Source: Pontiella desulfatans (GTDB lineage: Bacteria > Verrucomicrobiota > Kiritimatiellia > Kiritimatiellales > Pontiellaceae). Taken from it: a DNA stretch of 64,000 nt. Shown here one piece after another: positions 42,809 through 51,886 of this stretch. A program made the translations under genes and the position numbers. Each line of letters begins with the position of its first letter. The first letter of the stretch is position 1. The notes under the pieces are model-generated. The model did not search any database and had not been told where the DNA came from. It worked only from the letters and a program-made list of their open reading frames with translations. The DNA lies in NCBI RefSeq assembly GCF_900890425.1, contig NZ_CAAHFG010000001.1, forward strand, positions 1,054,001 to 1,118,000, in the 5' to 3' direction.

Positions 42809-43350
42809 TGCCTGTTCTTCTGCGGCGTCCAGATCTTGACCTGTTTCTGTTCGCGGCCCCATTTCAGCGCTTGGCGGTGGGAGGGGAAATAGAGGTCGAT
42901 GTGCATGCCCTTGATGGCGCCGCCGATATCCTCGACGCGCCCCCATCCATAGTCGGGGATAAACATGATGGTGCCGAAGGGATAGTAGCGGGTGTCGGCG
43001 GCGATGGTGCCCCAGTCGGCCTGCGTTCCGGCCGCGGTGACGCCGACCGCCTTGGGTGCGCCCTTGTTGGGGCCGTAGGCAACGACCGGTTGGAATTTCC
43101 AGTTTTTCTTCCACCCGCAGCACTTGCCGCATTTGCAGTATCCGGTGGTTTCCATGCTGACCACCTCCGGCTTTTGGTCGCGCGGCAAGCGGTAGCGTTT
43201 TCCGCTCCCCGTCACGCATCCACTTAAAGTGATCACACTCAACAACAGGAAGGAAATCCTCGCAGAGGCGCAGAGGACGCGGAGTATCAGGTTGATTTGC
43301 TCTGCGTCCTCTGCGCCTCTGCAAGGAAGAAATGGGATTAGGCAGTTCAT
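42805..43350 (-). CDS. 3D-domain lipoprotein, possible peptidoglycan-active protein
   Basis: 181 residues. A lipobox-like segment FLLLSVITLSGC ends near residue 45; the mature part starts VTGSGKRYRL and carries the 3D domain: ETTGYCKCGKCCGWKK, AAGTQADWGTIAADTRYYPFGTIMFIPDYGWGRVEDIGGAIKGMHIDLYF, with the three Asp of the MltA-like barrel. Four Cys (CKCGKCC) near its start may bind metal. The ATG overlaps the birA stop (ATGA), yet the first 35 residues come from an inverted repeat inserted into the 5' end, so the true signal peptide start is unclear. Confidence 0.8.
   Translation of the reverse strand: MNCLIPFLPCRGAEDAEQINLILRVLCASARISFLLLSVITLSGCVTGSGKRYRLPRDQKPEVVSMETTGYCKCGKCCGWKKNWKFQPVVAYGPNKGAPKAVGVTAAGTQADWGTIAADTRYYPFGTIMFIPDYGWGRVEDIGGAIKGMHIDLYFPSHRQALKWGREQKQVKIWTPQKNRH
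43261..43323. repeat. Imperfect inverted repeat inside the 3D-domain gene
   Basis: 24-base arms match at 22 positions around 15 bases, built on the words GCAGAGGCGCAGAGGACGC. It is in frame and encodes part of the N-terminal leader, including the residues GAEDAEQINLILRVL. Confidence 0.85.
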
Positions 43351-44072
43351 GAAACATCTCCCGACCAGATGGTTTCCAGTCCGTTTTCAGTGTTGAGTAA
43401 AAGTTCGCCATATTCCCCGAAGCCGGCGAGGGTGCCGCTCTTTCGAACATCTCCATCGTGTACGGAGAGCGGTTTTCCAATGGGGCCGGCCTTTTGCGTC
43501 CAGGTTTCGCGGATGGCGGCGAATCCGCCTTTTTCCCATTCGCCGATCCAGTGGTGGAGCAGGGGTAGGAGCTGTTCGAGCGTTTGTTGCAGGTTGTGGG
43601 CCTGGCCGCTTTCGATGAGCAGCGAGGTGGCGGGGCGGTCGATCGCCCCGGCCTCCCCGGACGACATGTTTATGTTGAACCCGATGCCGATAATTATTCC
43701 GGTTCGGTCCGGGCGGTTGACCCGTTCGGAGAGGATGCCGCAAATCTTTTTTTCGCCGACCAGCACATCGTTCGGCCATTTGGGCGCGGCGGGAATTCTT
43801 AACGAGTTGAGGTGGTCGGTCACCGCCAGGGCGGTTGCCATGGTGAGGGAGGGGACGGCCAGCAATTCGGCGTCCGTCTCCACATAGAGGGAAAAGCATA
43901 GGTTGGTATCCGGCCCCGAAAGCCATTTCCGCTCGGAGCGGCCCCGGCCCGCCGTTTGTTCGCGGGCCGCAACAATGTTTCCGTTCTCTATTCGGCTTCC
44001 ACTGAAAAAACAGTCCTTCATGTAGGCGTTTGTCGATCCGAGGCGATCATGCCACTCAATGTTGAAATGCAT
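43347..44072 (-). CDS. birA: Biotin-protein ligase (single domain)
   Basis: 241 residues: catalytic and C-terminal domains without the HTH repressor domain. Biotin-binding GRGRSERKWLSGPDTNLCFSLYVE and KWPNDVLVGEKKICGILSE are intact. It would biotinylate the OadA lysine encoded 1.5 kb away. It is divergent from the oad operon, so a shared 133-base promoter region links the two. Confidence 0.92.
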   Translation of the reverse strand: MHFNIEWHDRLGSTNAYMKDCFFSGSRIENGNIVAAREQTAGRGRSERKWLSGPDTNLCFSLYVETDAELLAVPSLTMATALAVTDHLNSLRIPAAPKWPNDVLVGEKKICGILSERVNRPDRTGIIIGIGFNINMSSGEAGAIDRPATSLLIESGQAHNLQQTLEQLLPLLHHWIGEWEKGGFAAIRETWTQKAGPIGKPLSVHDGDVRKSGTLAGFGEYGELLLNTENGLETIWSGDVS

Positions 44073-44205
44073 TCGATTTTTCCCTGCTGTTTAGACTCGA
44101 TTCAAATAGTAAAACGCTAATAAAAACGCCTTTTTACGCTAGGCATGCCATAACAAATTCCGTATACATGCCGCTCATTTTACCAAAATCAAGGAGATGG
44201 AAAAG

Positions 44206-44433
44206 ATGGAACTTCTGATGCAAGGCGTAACTCTGATGGTAATCGGTATGGCTACCGTATTTGCCTTCCTCGTTCTGCTGATCCTTGCCATGAACGGCTC
44301 GGCGGCATTTTTCAGTAAATTCGCGCACCTCTTCCCGGAAGAGCAAAAAGCGGCTCCCAAAGCTGCTCAGGCAACAGACCCCGTTGCGGATATCGCGGTT
44401 GCATTGGCGGCCATCAAGGCCAAGCGTGGATAA
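44206..44433 (+). CDS. oadG: Sodium pump decarboxylase gamma subunit (OadG-like)
   Basis: 75 residues. One membrane segment GVTLMVIGMATVFAFLVLLILAM with the OadG-typical GMxxVFxFL pattern and a charged/Ala-rich tail (AQATDPVADIAVALAAIKAKRG). It assembles the alpha and beta subunits. I start at the ATG after AAGGAG plus nine bases; an ATG three codons upstream overlaps that site. Confidence 0.85.
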   Translation: MELLMQGVTLMVIGMATVFAFLVLLILAMNGSAAFFSKFAHLFPEEQKAAPKAAQATDPVADIAVALAAIKAKRG

Positions 44434-44463
44434 TCATTTTATAAATTAACTAGGAGAATAATC

Positions 44464-46278
44464 GTGGCTAAAAAAACAATCCATATCATGAACACCGCGT
44501 TCCGCGACGGCTTCCAGTCCGTTTACGGCGCTCGCGTATTGACCGAAGATTTCCTGCCGGCCGTCAAGGCTTGCGTTGAAGCAGGCCAAACCCACTTCGA
44601 AGCCGGCGGCGGCGCACGCTTCCAGGCTCCCTTCTTCTACTGCAACGAGTCCGCATTCGACATGATGGACAAATTCCGCGAAGCGGCCGGCCCCGACGCC
44701 GACCTGCAGACCCTCGCCCGTGGCATCAACGTGGTGGGCCTCGATTCCCAGTCGCGCGACATGATCGACCTGCACGCGAAGATGTTCAAGAAGCACGGCA
44801 TCACCACCATTCGTAACTTCGATGCGTTGAACGACTTCAACAACTTGATCGACTCCGGCAAATCCATCACCAACCATGGCCTCAACCACGAAGTCTGCGT
44901 GACCATGATGGAACTTCCTCCCGGATGCGAAGGCGCACACACCGTCGAGTTCTACCAGAAGACCCTGCAGGACATTCTCGACGCGGGCATCCCGTTCACC
45001 AGCGTCTGCTTCAAGGATGCTTCCGGCACGTCCGCCCCGAAAAAGGTATACGAAACCATCGCCATGGCGCGCAAGCTCCTGCCGGGCGACTGCAAGATCG
45101 TCTTCCACTCCCATGAAACCGCCGGTGTCGGCACCGTGGGCTACCTCGCCGCCATCAAGGCCGGCGCCGACCAGGTCGACTGCTCCATGGCTCCGGCCTC
45201 CGGCGGCACCTGCCAGCCCGACGTCGCCACCCTCTGGCACGCGCTCCGCGGCGAAGACTATGAACTCGACATCGACATCGACAAGATGATGCACGCCGAG
45301 ACCGTCTTCAAGGACTGCATGGCCGACTACATGCTGCCTCCGGAAGCCAAGGCCGTTGAGCCGATGATCCCGTGGTCGCCGATGCCCGGCGGCGCGCTGA
45401 CCGCCAACACGCAGATGATGCGCGACAACAACATGATGGATAAATACGAAGACTGCATCCACGCCATGGGCGAAGTGGTTCGCCGCGGCGGCTTCGGCAC
45501 GTCCGTGACTCCCGTTTCCCAGTTCTACTTCCAGCAGGCGTTCAACAACGTCATCTTCGGACCGTGGGAAAAGATTGCCGAAGGTTACGGCAAGATGGTG
45601 CTCGGCTACTTCGGCAAGACCCCCGTCGCCCCCGATCCCGAAATCGTCAAGATCGCGGCCGAAAAGCTTGAGCTCGAGCCGACCACCGCGAATCCGGTCG
45701 ACCTCAACGATGCCGATCCCAAGAAGGGGATCGAGCCGGCGAAAGCCATGCTCAAGGAAAACAACCTTGAAGAAACCGAAGAAAACATCTTCATCGCCGG
45801 TGCCTGCAAACAGAAGGGCATCGACTTCCTGCTCGGCAAGATGGAAATCAACGGTGTTCGCAAGGGCGCGCTGACTCCGGCCGCTCCGGCTGCCGCAGCT
45901 TCCGCCGGTGGCGACGGTGGCTACACCGTAACCGTTAACGGCAAAAAGTTCGCCATCGACGTCAAGGGCGACAAGGCAACCGTCAACGGCAAGTCCTACG
46001 ACATCGGCGTTGAAGACGGCATCGAGACGTCCGGCACCGCAACGGTGGCCCACGAGTCCGCCGACTCGGTTGAAGTGGCTGCCCCGATGAACGCCAAGGT
46101 CATCAAGGTGCTCGTCAATGTGGGCGACCACGTCAACGAAGGCGACGTGCTCTTCATCGTTGAAGCCATGAAGATGGAAGTCGAAGTGAAAGCCGCCGCA
46201 GGCGGAACCATTTCCTCCATCGCGGCCGAAGCCGGCGCGCAGGTTACCGCCGGCGAAGCCATGGCATCCATCAACTAA
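44464..46278 (+). CDS. oadA: Biotin-dependent decarboxylase alpha subunit (oxaloacetate decarboxylase type)
   Basis: 604 residues. Carboxyltransferase TIM barrel with AFRDGFQSVYGARV, KDASGTSAPKKVYE, and VFHSHETAGVGTVGYLAAIKAGADQVDCSMAP; middle PYC_OADA domain; Ala/Pro hinge near 478; biotinyl domain with the target lysine K570 in EAMKMEV. Its first residues of the barrel differ from classic RDxHQS. GTG start after TAGGAGAATAATC. Decarboxylates oxaloacetate or a related acid and hands CO2 to biotin, energising Na+ export. Confidence 0.92.
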   Translation: MAKKTIHIMNTAFRDGFQSVYGARVLTEDFLPAVKACVEAGQTHFEAGGGARFQAPFFYCNESAFDMMDKFREAAGPDADLQTLARGINVVGLDSQSRDMIDLHAKMFKKHGITTIRNFDALNDFNNLIDSGKSITNHGLNHEVCVTMMELPPGCEGAHTVEFYQKTLQDILDAGIPFTSVCFKDASGTSAPKKVYETIAMARKLLPGDCKIVFHSHETAGVGTVGYLAAIKAGADQVDCSMAPASGGTCQPDVATLWHALRGEDYELDIDIDKMMHAETVFKDCMADYMLPPEAKAVEPMIPWSPMPGGALTANTQMMRDNNMMDKYEDCIHAMGEVVRRGGFGTSVTPVSQFYFQQAFNNVIFGPWEKIAEGYGKMVLGYFGKTPVAPDPEIVKIAAEKLELEPTTANPVDLNDADPKKGIEPAKAMLKENNLEETEENIFIAGACKQKGIDFLLGKMEINGVRKGALTPAAPAAAASAGGDGGYTVTVNGKKFAIDVKGDKATVNGKSYDIGVEDGIETSGTATVAHESADSVEVAAPMNAKVIKVLVNVGDHVNEGDVLFIVEAMKMEVEVKAAAGGTISSIAAEAGAQVTAGEAMASIN

Positions 46279-46308
46279 GAGCGCAATCGCGAACGGAGAA
46301 TTTAAACA

Positions 46309-47781
46309 ATGAAGAAATTCATAACCATGGGACTTCTCGCTGCCGCCGTGATCGGCGGAGCCGTCCAGGTGCAGGCCGAAGAAGCCTGCTGCCCGGCGGA
46401 TGGCGCGAAGGCCGAGAGTCATATTTCCATTGCCAAGGGCTTCCAGAAGCTGGGCAAGGAAACCGGTATCTACCGCTTCTTCAACCCGCAGACGCAGGAA
46501 GAAAAAGCCGCGGCCTATGAAGCCGCGTTGGTGAAGACCGTCGAGGCGGAAATTTCCGCCGGTCATTTCCACGGCGCAATGGATCAGATCCACAAGGCGC
46601 ACGGCATCGACCAGGCGTTGCGGGACCAGCTGACGCACCAGGTGGAAGAAGCAGAGGCCGCTGGCTATGAGCCGCCGCTGTCCCTGCCGCCGGGGTTGGG
46701 TCAGTTCGTGATGATCCTTGTCGGTCTGCTACTGATCTTCCTGGCCATCAAGAAAGGCTTCGAGCCTTTGCTGCTGCTGCCGATCGGTTTCGGCGCCATC
46801 CTGACCAACATCCCCATGGCGGGCATTTCCGCCGGGCCGATGCCGGGGCAGCCGGCCGGTTTCCTCTATTATTTCTACACCGTGGGTGTTGAGTCGGGCG
46901 TGTTCCCGTTGCTCATCTTCATGGGTGTGGGGGCCATGACCGACTTCGGTCCGCTGCTGGCCAACCCGAAGACCGCACTGCTCGGCGCCGCCGCCCAGTT
47001 CGGTATCTTCATCGCCCTGCTGGGTGCAACGTTCATGGGTGGCCTGTTCACGCTTGAAGACGCCGCCGCCATCGGCATCATCGGTGGGGCCGACGGACCG
47101 ACCGCCATCTTCCTGGCGTCGCGGCTATCGCCAAACCTCTTGGGGGCAATCGCCGTTGCGGCCTACTCCTACATGGCGTTGGTTCCGATCATTCAGCCGC
47201 CGATCATGCGTCTGCTGACCACCAAGGAAGAACGCGCCATCGAAATGAAGCAGCTACGCCACGTTTCCAAGACCGAGAAGATTGTCTTCCCGTTGCTCGT
47301 GCTCGTGCTCTGCCTGCTGCTGCTGCCTTCGGCCACCCCGCTGATCGGTATGCTCATGCTCGGTAACCTGATGAAGGAATCCACCGTGGTGGATCGCCTG
47401 TCCGACACCGCGCAGAACGCCCTCATCAACATCGTAACCATCATGCTCGGCCTGGCCGTTGGCTCCAAGCTGGCCGCCGACAAATTCCTGAACGTCCAGA
47501 CGCTCGGGATTCTGGCTCTCGGCCTCGGCGCCTTCGTGATCGGTACCGCTGCCGGCGTGCTGCTGGCCAAGCTGATGAACAAACTGAGCAAGGACCAGAT
47601 CAACCCGTTGATCGGTTCCGCCGGGGTTTCCGCGGTTCCGATGGCCGCCCGCGTTTCCAACAAGGTCGGTCTCGAAGCCAACCCGCAGAACTTCCTGCTC
47701 ATGCATGCCATGGGCCCGAACGTGGCTGGCGTGATCGGCTCCGCTGTTGCGGCCGGTGTGCTCCTCGCACTCGTTGGCTAG
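46309..47781 (+). CDS. oadB: Na+-translocating decarboxylase beta subunit with exported N-terminal extension
   Basis: 490 residues. From about residue 128 it is a standard Oad[91 protein letters not shown]. Before that are a signal peptide ([22 protein letters not shown]), a vicinal Cys pair (EEACCPADG) and a charged helical region of about 90 residues, not part of typical OadB. Na+ crosses the membrane through the core. Third gene of oadGAB. Confidence 0.9.
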   Translation: MKKFITMGLLAAAVIGGAVQVQAEEACCPADGAKAESHISIAKGFQKLGKETGIYRFFNPQTQEEKAAAYEAALVKTVEAEISAGHFHGAMDQIHKAHGIDQALRDQLTHQVEEAEAAGYEPPLSLPPGLGQFVMILVGLLLIFLAIKKGFEPLLLLPIGFGAILTNIPMAGISAGPMPGQPAGFLYYFYTVGVESGVFPLLIFMGVGAMTDFGPLLANPKTALLGAAAQFGIFIALLGATFMGGLFTLEDAAAIGIIGGADGPTAIFLASRLSPNLLGAIAVAAYSYMALVPIIQPPIMRLLTTKEERAIEMKQLRHVSKTEKIVFPLLVLVLCLLLLPSATPLIGMLMLGNLMKESTVVDRLSDTAQNALINIVTIMLGLAVGSKLAADKFLNVQTLGILALGLGAFVIGTAAGVLLAKLMNKLSKDQINPLIGSAGVSAVPMAARVSNKVGLEANPQNFLLMHAMGPNVAGVIGSAVAAGVLLALVG

Positions 47782-47789
47782 GAAAACAG

Positions 47790-47839
47790 GTGGGGCAGGC
47801 TTTCCTGCCTGCCCGGGCTGACAGGAATGTCTGCCCCGC
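47790..47839. repeat. Imperfect inverted repeat after oadB
   Basis: 21-base arms match at 16 positions (GGGGCAG...TTCCTG type) around a short loop. Directly followed by the operon terminator. This GGGGCAGGCTTTCCTGCC style resembles a short word family seen between genes in many PVC genomes. Confidence 0.6.
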
Positions 47840-47844
47840 GTGAC

Positions 47845-47874
47845 AAGGCCGTGCCCCCGGGCGCGGCCTTTTTT
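47845..47874 (+). terminator. Intrinsic terminator of the oad operon
   Basis: 12-bp stem AAGGCCGTGCCC/GGGCGCGGCCTT with one G-T pair, CC loop and a T run. Confidence 0.88.
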
Positions 47875-47942
47875 GTTGTTGTGCTTCCAATGGGCTGAAA
47901 TATCCGTAGAATTCGCGACTTAATTTCAACGTGGGAACGCCA

Positions 47943-48749
47943 ATGAAAAAGACCAGAATCGATCGCAAGTTTGCCGATTTGAAAAAGCAGGGAAAGAAGG
48001 GCTTCATTGCCTATCTCTCCGCCGGGGATCCAAACCTTGAAGATACCGTGGATATCGTATTACGCCTTGAAGAAGCCGGGGTTGATCTGATTGAACTCGG
48101 CCTGCCGTTTTCCGATCCGCTGGCCGATGGCCGCGTCAACCAGGAAGCGGCCACCCGGGCGCTTGATGCCGGGTCTACGTTTGACGGTGTGATGGCGTGT
48201 GTTGCCAAGATCCGCGAGCAGTCCGAAATCCCCATGATTTTCTACGCCTACATGAATCCGCTGCTCTCCCGCGGGTATGAGGCATCGATTCGCGCGGCCG
48301 CCGAGGCGGGCATCGATGGTTTCCTGTTGCTGGATTTGCCGTTGGAGGAAGAGGCTCCATATCGCAAGGCGCTCAGCGATAATGGACTCAACTCCATTAA
48401 ACTCATTACTCCAACAACACCCGACGAGCGCATTGAAAAGATCGTCAAGCGCGCCAACGGGTTTATCTATTGCGTGTCGCGCGAAGGGGTGACCGGGGTT
48501 CAGGACGAGATTGCCGAAGGAGCCGGGGCACTCGTTCAGCGTATCAAGGATCATTCGGCCCAAACCGTGGCCCTTGGCTTCGGCATCGGTACGCCGGATC
48601 AGGCACGCGACGCCGCCGGGCTGTCCGACGCCGTTGTGGTGGGCAGCGCCATTGTAAACGCGTTCCACAACAATCCGCACACCGCCGAAGGCCGCGCCAC
48701 CGCCGCAGCGTTCGTGAAACAGATGGTGGATGCGGTGAAGGCCGTTTAG
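47943..48749 (+). CDS. trpA: Tryptophan synthase alpha subunit
   Basis: 268 residues. FIAYLSAGDPNLEDTVD, LIELGLPFSDPLADGRVNQEA and YCVSREGVTGVQDE are the TrpA signatures with catalytic Glu and Asp. Releases indole from indole-3-glycerol phosphate. No trpB or other trp genes are within view, so it is separated from its usual partner. Confidence 0.95.
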   Translation: MKKTRIDRKFADLKKQGKKGFIAYLSAGDPNLEDTVDIVLRLEEAGVDLIELGLPFSDPLADGRVNQEAATRALDAGSTFDGVMACVAKIREQSEIPMIFYAYMNPLLSRGYEASIRAAAEAGIDGFLLLDLPLEEEAPYRKALSDNGLNSIKLITPTTPDERIEKIVKRANGFIYCVSREGVTGVQDEIAEGAGALVQRIKDHSAQTVALGFGIGTPDQARDAAGLSDAVVVGSAIVNAFHNNPHTAEGRATAAAFVKQMVDAVKAV

Positions 48750-48810
48750 ACACACTATTTTTTGCGACAGAATAATTCAGTCCCTGAAACCGAAGCAATA
48801 GGAGAATCTG

Positions 48811-49893
48811 ATGGCAGGACGTTACGCAGTAATCATGGCGGGTGGAAAAGGGGAGCGCTTCTGGCCGCTCAGCACTTCAAAGCATCCCAAGCAGCTGCTC
48901 GCTCTCGTTGGCGATAAGCCACTCATTGCCCAGGCCGTTGATCGCCTCGAAGGCCTCGTTCCTCCGGAAAATGTTTTCGTGGTCACCAACGCCGACTTGG
49001 TCGAAGCCACGCGCGAAGCCGCGCCACTGCTCCCGCCGGAAAACATTGTCGGCGAACCGATCGGGCGCGATACCGCCGCCGCCGTTGCTTGCGGCGGGGC
49101 CTTGGTTAAGGCCAAGGATGAAAACGGCGTATTCGCCGTGCTGACCGCCGACCAGGTGATGGGCGACCTCGATGTCTTTTCCGCCACGCTCAGGGGCGGC
49201 ATGGAGCTCGCCGGGCAAAACGATATCCTCGTGACCATCGGCATCGAACCCACCTTTCCTTCAACCGGCTTTGGCTACATAGAATCCGGCGACAAGTTTG
49301 CAGACGCTGAAAACATCGAATTCCGCAAGGCCGTGCGCTTTGTCGAAAAACCCGACGAAGACACCGCAACCGAATATCTCTCCACCGGCAGGTTTTATTG
49401 GAACTCCGGCATGTTTATCTGGTCGGTCGCCGTGCTCGAAAAAGCCTTTGGCGCCCATTGCCCCGAAATGCTCGAACTGATGGACACGCTGACCGGCTAC
49501 GCCAAGGACGGGAAAATCATCGAAGGCATGGACGCCACCTATCCAAACCTCGGAAAGATTTCCGTGGACTATGCCCTCATGGAAAAGGCCGACAACATTG
49601 TCATGGCCTGCGGCACCTTCCACTGGGACGACGTTGGTGCATGGCCGGCCCTCGAAAGCCACTTCGAGCAGGACGAAAGCGGCAACACGCCAATTGGACA
49701 GGTCGAAACCCTCGATGCCTCCGGCAACATTATTCTCTCCAAGGATCACCTCACCGCCGTGATCGGCGTCAGGGATCTCATTGTGGTGCAGGCTGAAGGT
49801 GTGACGCTGGTCTGCCCCAAGGAGCGCGCGCAGGATATCAAGAAGATGGTCGTCGCCCTTCGCGAAAAAGGCTCCTACGACGAACTCCTATAG
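48811..49893 (+). CDS. manC: Mannose-1-phosphate guanylyltransferase
   Basis: 360 residues: the nucleotidyltransferase domain only, lacking the isomerase half of bifunctional ManC. VIMAGGKGERFWPLSTSKHPKQLLAL is the nucleotide loop; TADQVMGDL and FVEKPDEDTATEYLSTGRFYWNSGMFIW hold further signatures. Makes GDP-mannose, the parent of GDP-fucose and other sugars for surface glycans. Follows trpA by 61 bases. GGAGAATCTG precedes the ATG. Confidence 0.9.
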   Translation: MAGRYAVIMAGGKGERFWPLSTSKHPKQLLALVGDKPLIAQAVDRLEGLVPPENVFVVTNADLVEATREAAPLLPPENIVGEPIGRDTAAAVACGGALVKAKDENGVFAVLTADQVMGDLDVFSATLRGGMELAGQNDILVTIGIEPTFPSTGFGYIESGDKFADAENIEFRKAVRFVEKPDEDTATEYLSTGRFYWNSGMFIWSVAVLEKAFGAHCPEMLELMDTLTGYAKDGKIIEGMDATYPNLGKISVDYALMEKADNIVMACGTFHWDDVGAWPALESHFEQDESGNTPIGQVETLDASGNIILSKDHLTAVIGVRDLIVVQAEGVTLVCPKERAQDIKKMVVALREKGSYDELL

Positions 49894-49972
49894 AAACGAC
49901 AAGACCACGGTTCCAGCCTTGGTGTCATTTAATTTGAGGCAACTCGCAAATAAATTCTGCTTTCAAAAGCTA

Positions 49973-50000
49973 TTGCTAAACCTGAAGGTTTTGGTATCTT
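49973..50000 (+). promoter_or_regulatory. Candidate sigma70-like promoter for tRNA-Leu
   Basis: TTGCTA and TATCTT separated by 16 bases, ending 19 bases before the tRNA. Plausible but not distinctive. Confidence 0.45.
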
Positions 50001-50019
50001 CCTTGGCTTTCCACCCCAT

Positions 50020-50104
50020 GCCGGAGTGGCGAAATCGGTAGACGCACGGGATTCAAAATCCCGCGGAGAAATCTGTGTGGGTTCGAGTCCCACCTCCGGC
50101 ACCA
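50020..50104 (+). tRNA. tRNA-Leu (anticodon CAA)
   Basis: Acceptor arms GCCGGAG/CTCCGGC, a D-loop GAAATCGGTAGACGC, anticodon stem CGGGA/TCCCG with loop TTCAAAA giving CAA, a long type II variable arm and a T-loop with GGTTCGAGTCC, followed by encoded CCA. Leu tRNAs have the long variable arm. Its 3' end is a common integration site, but no matching repeat is seen downstream in the window. Confidence 0.95.
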
Positions 50105-50557
50105 TTACCTTTCGTGCTGTTATCGTTGGGTGGTATCCTGATTCGATGTTGTAAATAGATCACTTCTGTTTCTAACAGATCAAACTGTCAAACCTCCTGA
50201 AGTACATCTGAAATACATCAATATATTTCGAGGACGCTAAGTCCTGTTCGGCTTTGGTAGTGCAAGAGATCGAAAACCTCTTCTACAATATCCATTTCGC
50301 CGAAACGAATTTAGCGAAAACCCCATAGAAACTGCGGTTAAATAGCGGTTTTGTCTATATTTCAGGTGAAGGCCGTGAAACGAACTGTTGCAAACAGTTT
50401 ACTTCTGAAAGAATTGTCATTGGCCATAATAAGCTCACCATTGGCACACCCTAGAAGAGGCTTGTGCGTTGAGTGGGGTGGTGGGAGATGGATTTCAATG
50501 CTCTGGAATTTTGTTGTTCTAAATCTCTCTAGCGCGGCCAGTACCATGATAATTCAA
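50105..50557. other. Intergenic region between tRNA-Leu and the insertion sequence
   Basis: 453 bases with no supported gene. A short plus-strand frame of 74 codons (from 50351) runs into the insertion sequence; it lacks family signs and a good ribosome site. AT-richer than the rest. Possibly the remains of an older insert next to the tRNA. Confidence 0.4.
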
Positions 50558-50585
50558 GGCTCTTCGCTACTTTGAATGGATAGGC
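50558..50585. repeat. Left inverted repeat of the insertion sequence
   Basis: 28 bases, reverse complement of the right end with no mismatch. Preceded by TAATTCAA. Confidence 0.95.
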
Positions 50586-50602
50586 ATGCTATCCTCTGAG
50601 GC

Positions 50603-51877
50603 ATGAATACTCCTGAGAAACTGTTCCATACGCTGTTGGGGCTTGGTGATGACTGGGAAATCACCGAACTCGAATTCGATAAAGACTCTGGCGAAGTACG
50701 GTTGCGGATCCATGAACTCCCATGCCTTCTACCGCAACAACGTTGCCCTGACGATGATGGTGAAACCGATCTGTATGACCATGGCCGCGAGCGGGAGTGG
50801 CGGCATTTGAATGTCTTTGAGCACAAGTGCTACATCCAATCACGGCTGCCGAGAATGCGCTGTAAATCATGCGGGAAGATTTTTCAGGCGAAAGCCCCAT
50901 GGGAAGGGTTGAACCTTCACTTTACGGCTGCATTCGAATCCATGAGCTTGTTGCTGATGCGCGAAATGCCGGTTAAAAAGGCGGCGGAGTTTATCCAGGA
51001 AACAGACACGCGGCTGTGGCGCATCCTGGCTCGGCATGTTGCGGTGGCCTACAGGCAACTCGACTTCAGCGAAACGACGTGTGTCGGGGTGGATGAACTC
51101 GCCTGCCGCAAGGGCCATAACTATGTGACCATCTTTGCCGATTTGGTAGCCAAGCGGGTGCTGTATTCCGTCCCGGGGAAGGACTCCTCTACCTGGAAGG
51201 CCTTCGTCAAAGAGCTGGAGAAACACTCCGCAAAAGCAGAACAAATAGAGTGTGTGAGCATGGATATGTCGGTGGCATTCAAAAAAGGCGTTGCCGAAAC
51301 CTGCCCACAAGCCGAAGTGGTATTCGACAAGTATCATCTCATCGCCAAGACGAACAAGGCCGTCGGGGATATTCGACGCGCAGAGATCCGCCGGGGCGGT
51401 TGCTACAACGATTTGAAGCTCACCCGCTGGATCTGGCTGAAGAATCCGGAAAACCTTACCGAGCAACAAGCCGATCGCCTGAAACGGATCGACCAGGAAA
51501 ACTTAATCACGGCGCAGGCTTATCAAATGCGTCTATGCCTGCAAGACATCTACCAGCTCCCCCGTGTAGAACGCGCAGAAAGCCGTCTTCTGGCCTGGTG
51601 CCGATGGGTTCGGCAGAAAGCGAAGCATGCCCGCTACGGTCTTTTATCGATTATGGTCAAGGTAGCTATGTGCATTGAAAAGCATCTTGCGGGAATCCTG
51701 AAACACTGGGAACACCGAATTACCAATGCTTATATGGAAGGGATCAACAATATGTTCCAGATGGTCAAGCGCCGTGCGCGCGGATATCGAAACGATGAGA
51801 ACTTCATTATGATGATTTACTTCGTCGGCAGTAAGCTGAAACTACCTGCTGTGGATGAGCCTATCCATTCAAAGTAG
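50603..51877 (+). CDS. ISL3-family transposase
   Basis: 424 residues. N-terminal zinc-binding part with spaced Cys (C76, C87, C90: MRCKSCGKIF), a helical DNA-binding segment, then the DDE catalytic core: GVDELACRKGHNYVT (D164), CVSMDMSVAF (D221), FDKYHLIAKTN (D242) and a C-terminal Glu in YMEGINNMFQMVKRRARGYRN. Full length with no frameshift, so it is probably active. Confidence 0.95.
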   Translation: MNTPEKLFHTLLGLGDDWEITELEFDKDSGEVRLRIHELPCLLPQQRCPDDDGETDLYDHGREREWRHLNVFEHKCYIQSRLPRMRCKSCGKIFQAKAPWEGLNLHFTAAFESMSLLLMREMPVKKAAEFIQETDTRLWRILARHVAVAYRQLDFSETTCVGVDELACRKGHNYVTIFADLVAKRVLYSVPGKDSSTWKAFVKELEKHSAKAEQIECVSMDMSVAFKKGVAETCPQAEVVFDKYHLIAKTNKAVGDIRRAEIRRGGCYNDLKLTRWIWLKNPENLTEQQADRLKRIDQENLITAQAYQMRLCLQDIYQLPRVERAESRLLAWCRWVRQKAKHARYGLLSIMVKVAMCIEKHLAGILKHWEHRITNAYMEGINNMFQMVKRRARGYRNDENFIMMIYFVGSKLKLPAVDEPIHSK

Positions 51878-51886
51878 CGAAGAGCC
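51859..51886. repeat. Right inverted repeat of the insertion sequence
   Basis: 28 bases, exact reverse complement of the left end; the transposase stop lies inside it. Followed by TAATTCAA. Confidence 0.95.

Larger units (their letters stand above)
50558..51886 (+). mobile_element. Complete ISL3-family insertion sequence
   Basis: 1,329 bases bounded by identical 28-bp inverted repeats starting GGCTCTTCGC, flanked by 8-bp direct repeats TAATTCAA on both sides. Target size and terminal repeat length suit ISL3. Encodes one intact transposase. The perfect ends suggest recent insertion; it lies in a gene-free stretch between tRNA-Leu and the fucan locus. Confidence 0.95.

Noticed and set aside
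25069-43323. CRISPR array interpretation of the repeated words
   Set aside because: Repeats are isolated inverted pairs, not regularly spaced direct repeats with unique spacers; no cas genes.
44446-46638. 730-codon minus-strand frame opposite oadA/oadB
   Set aside because: Long only because codon bias of the plus-strand genes removes stops; His/Gly/Val-rich and no recognisable domain.
50351-50575. 74-codon frame between tRNA-Leu and the insertion sequence
   Set aside because: No homology signs and it runs across the insertion sequence boundary.
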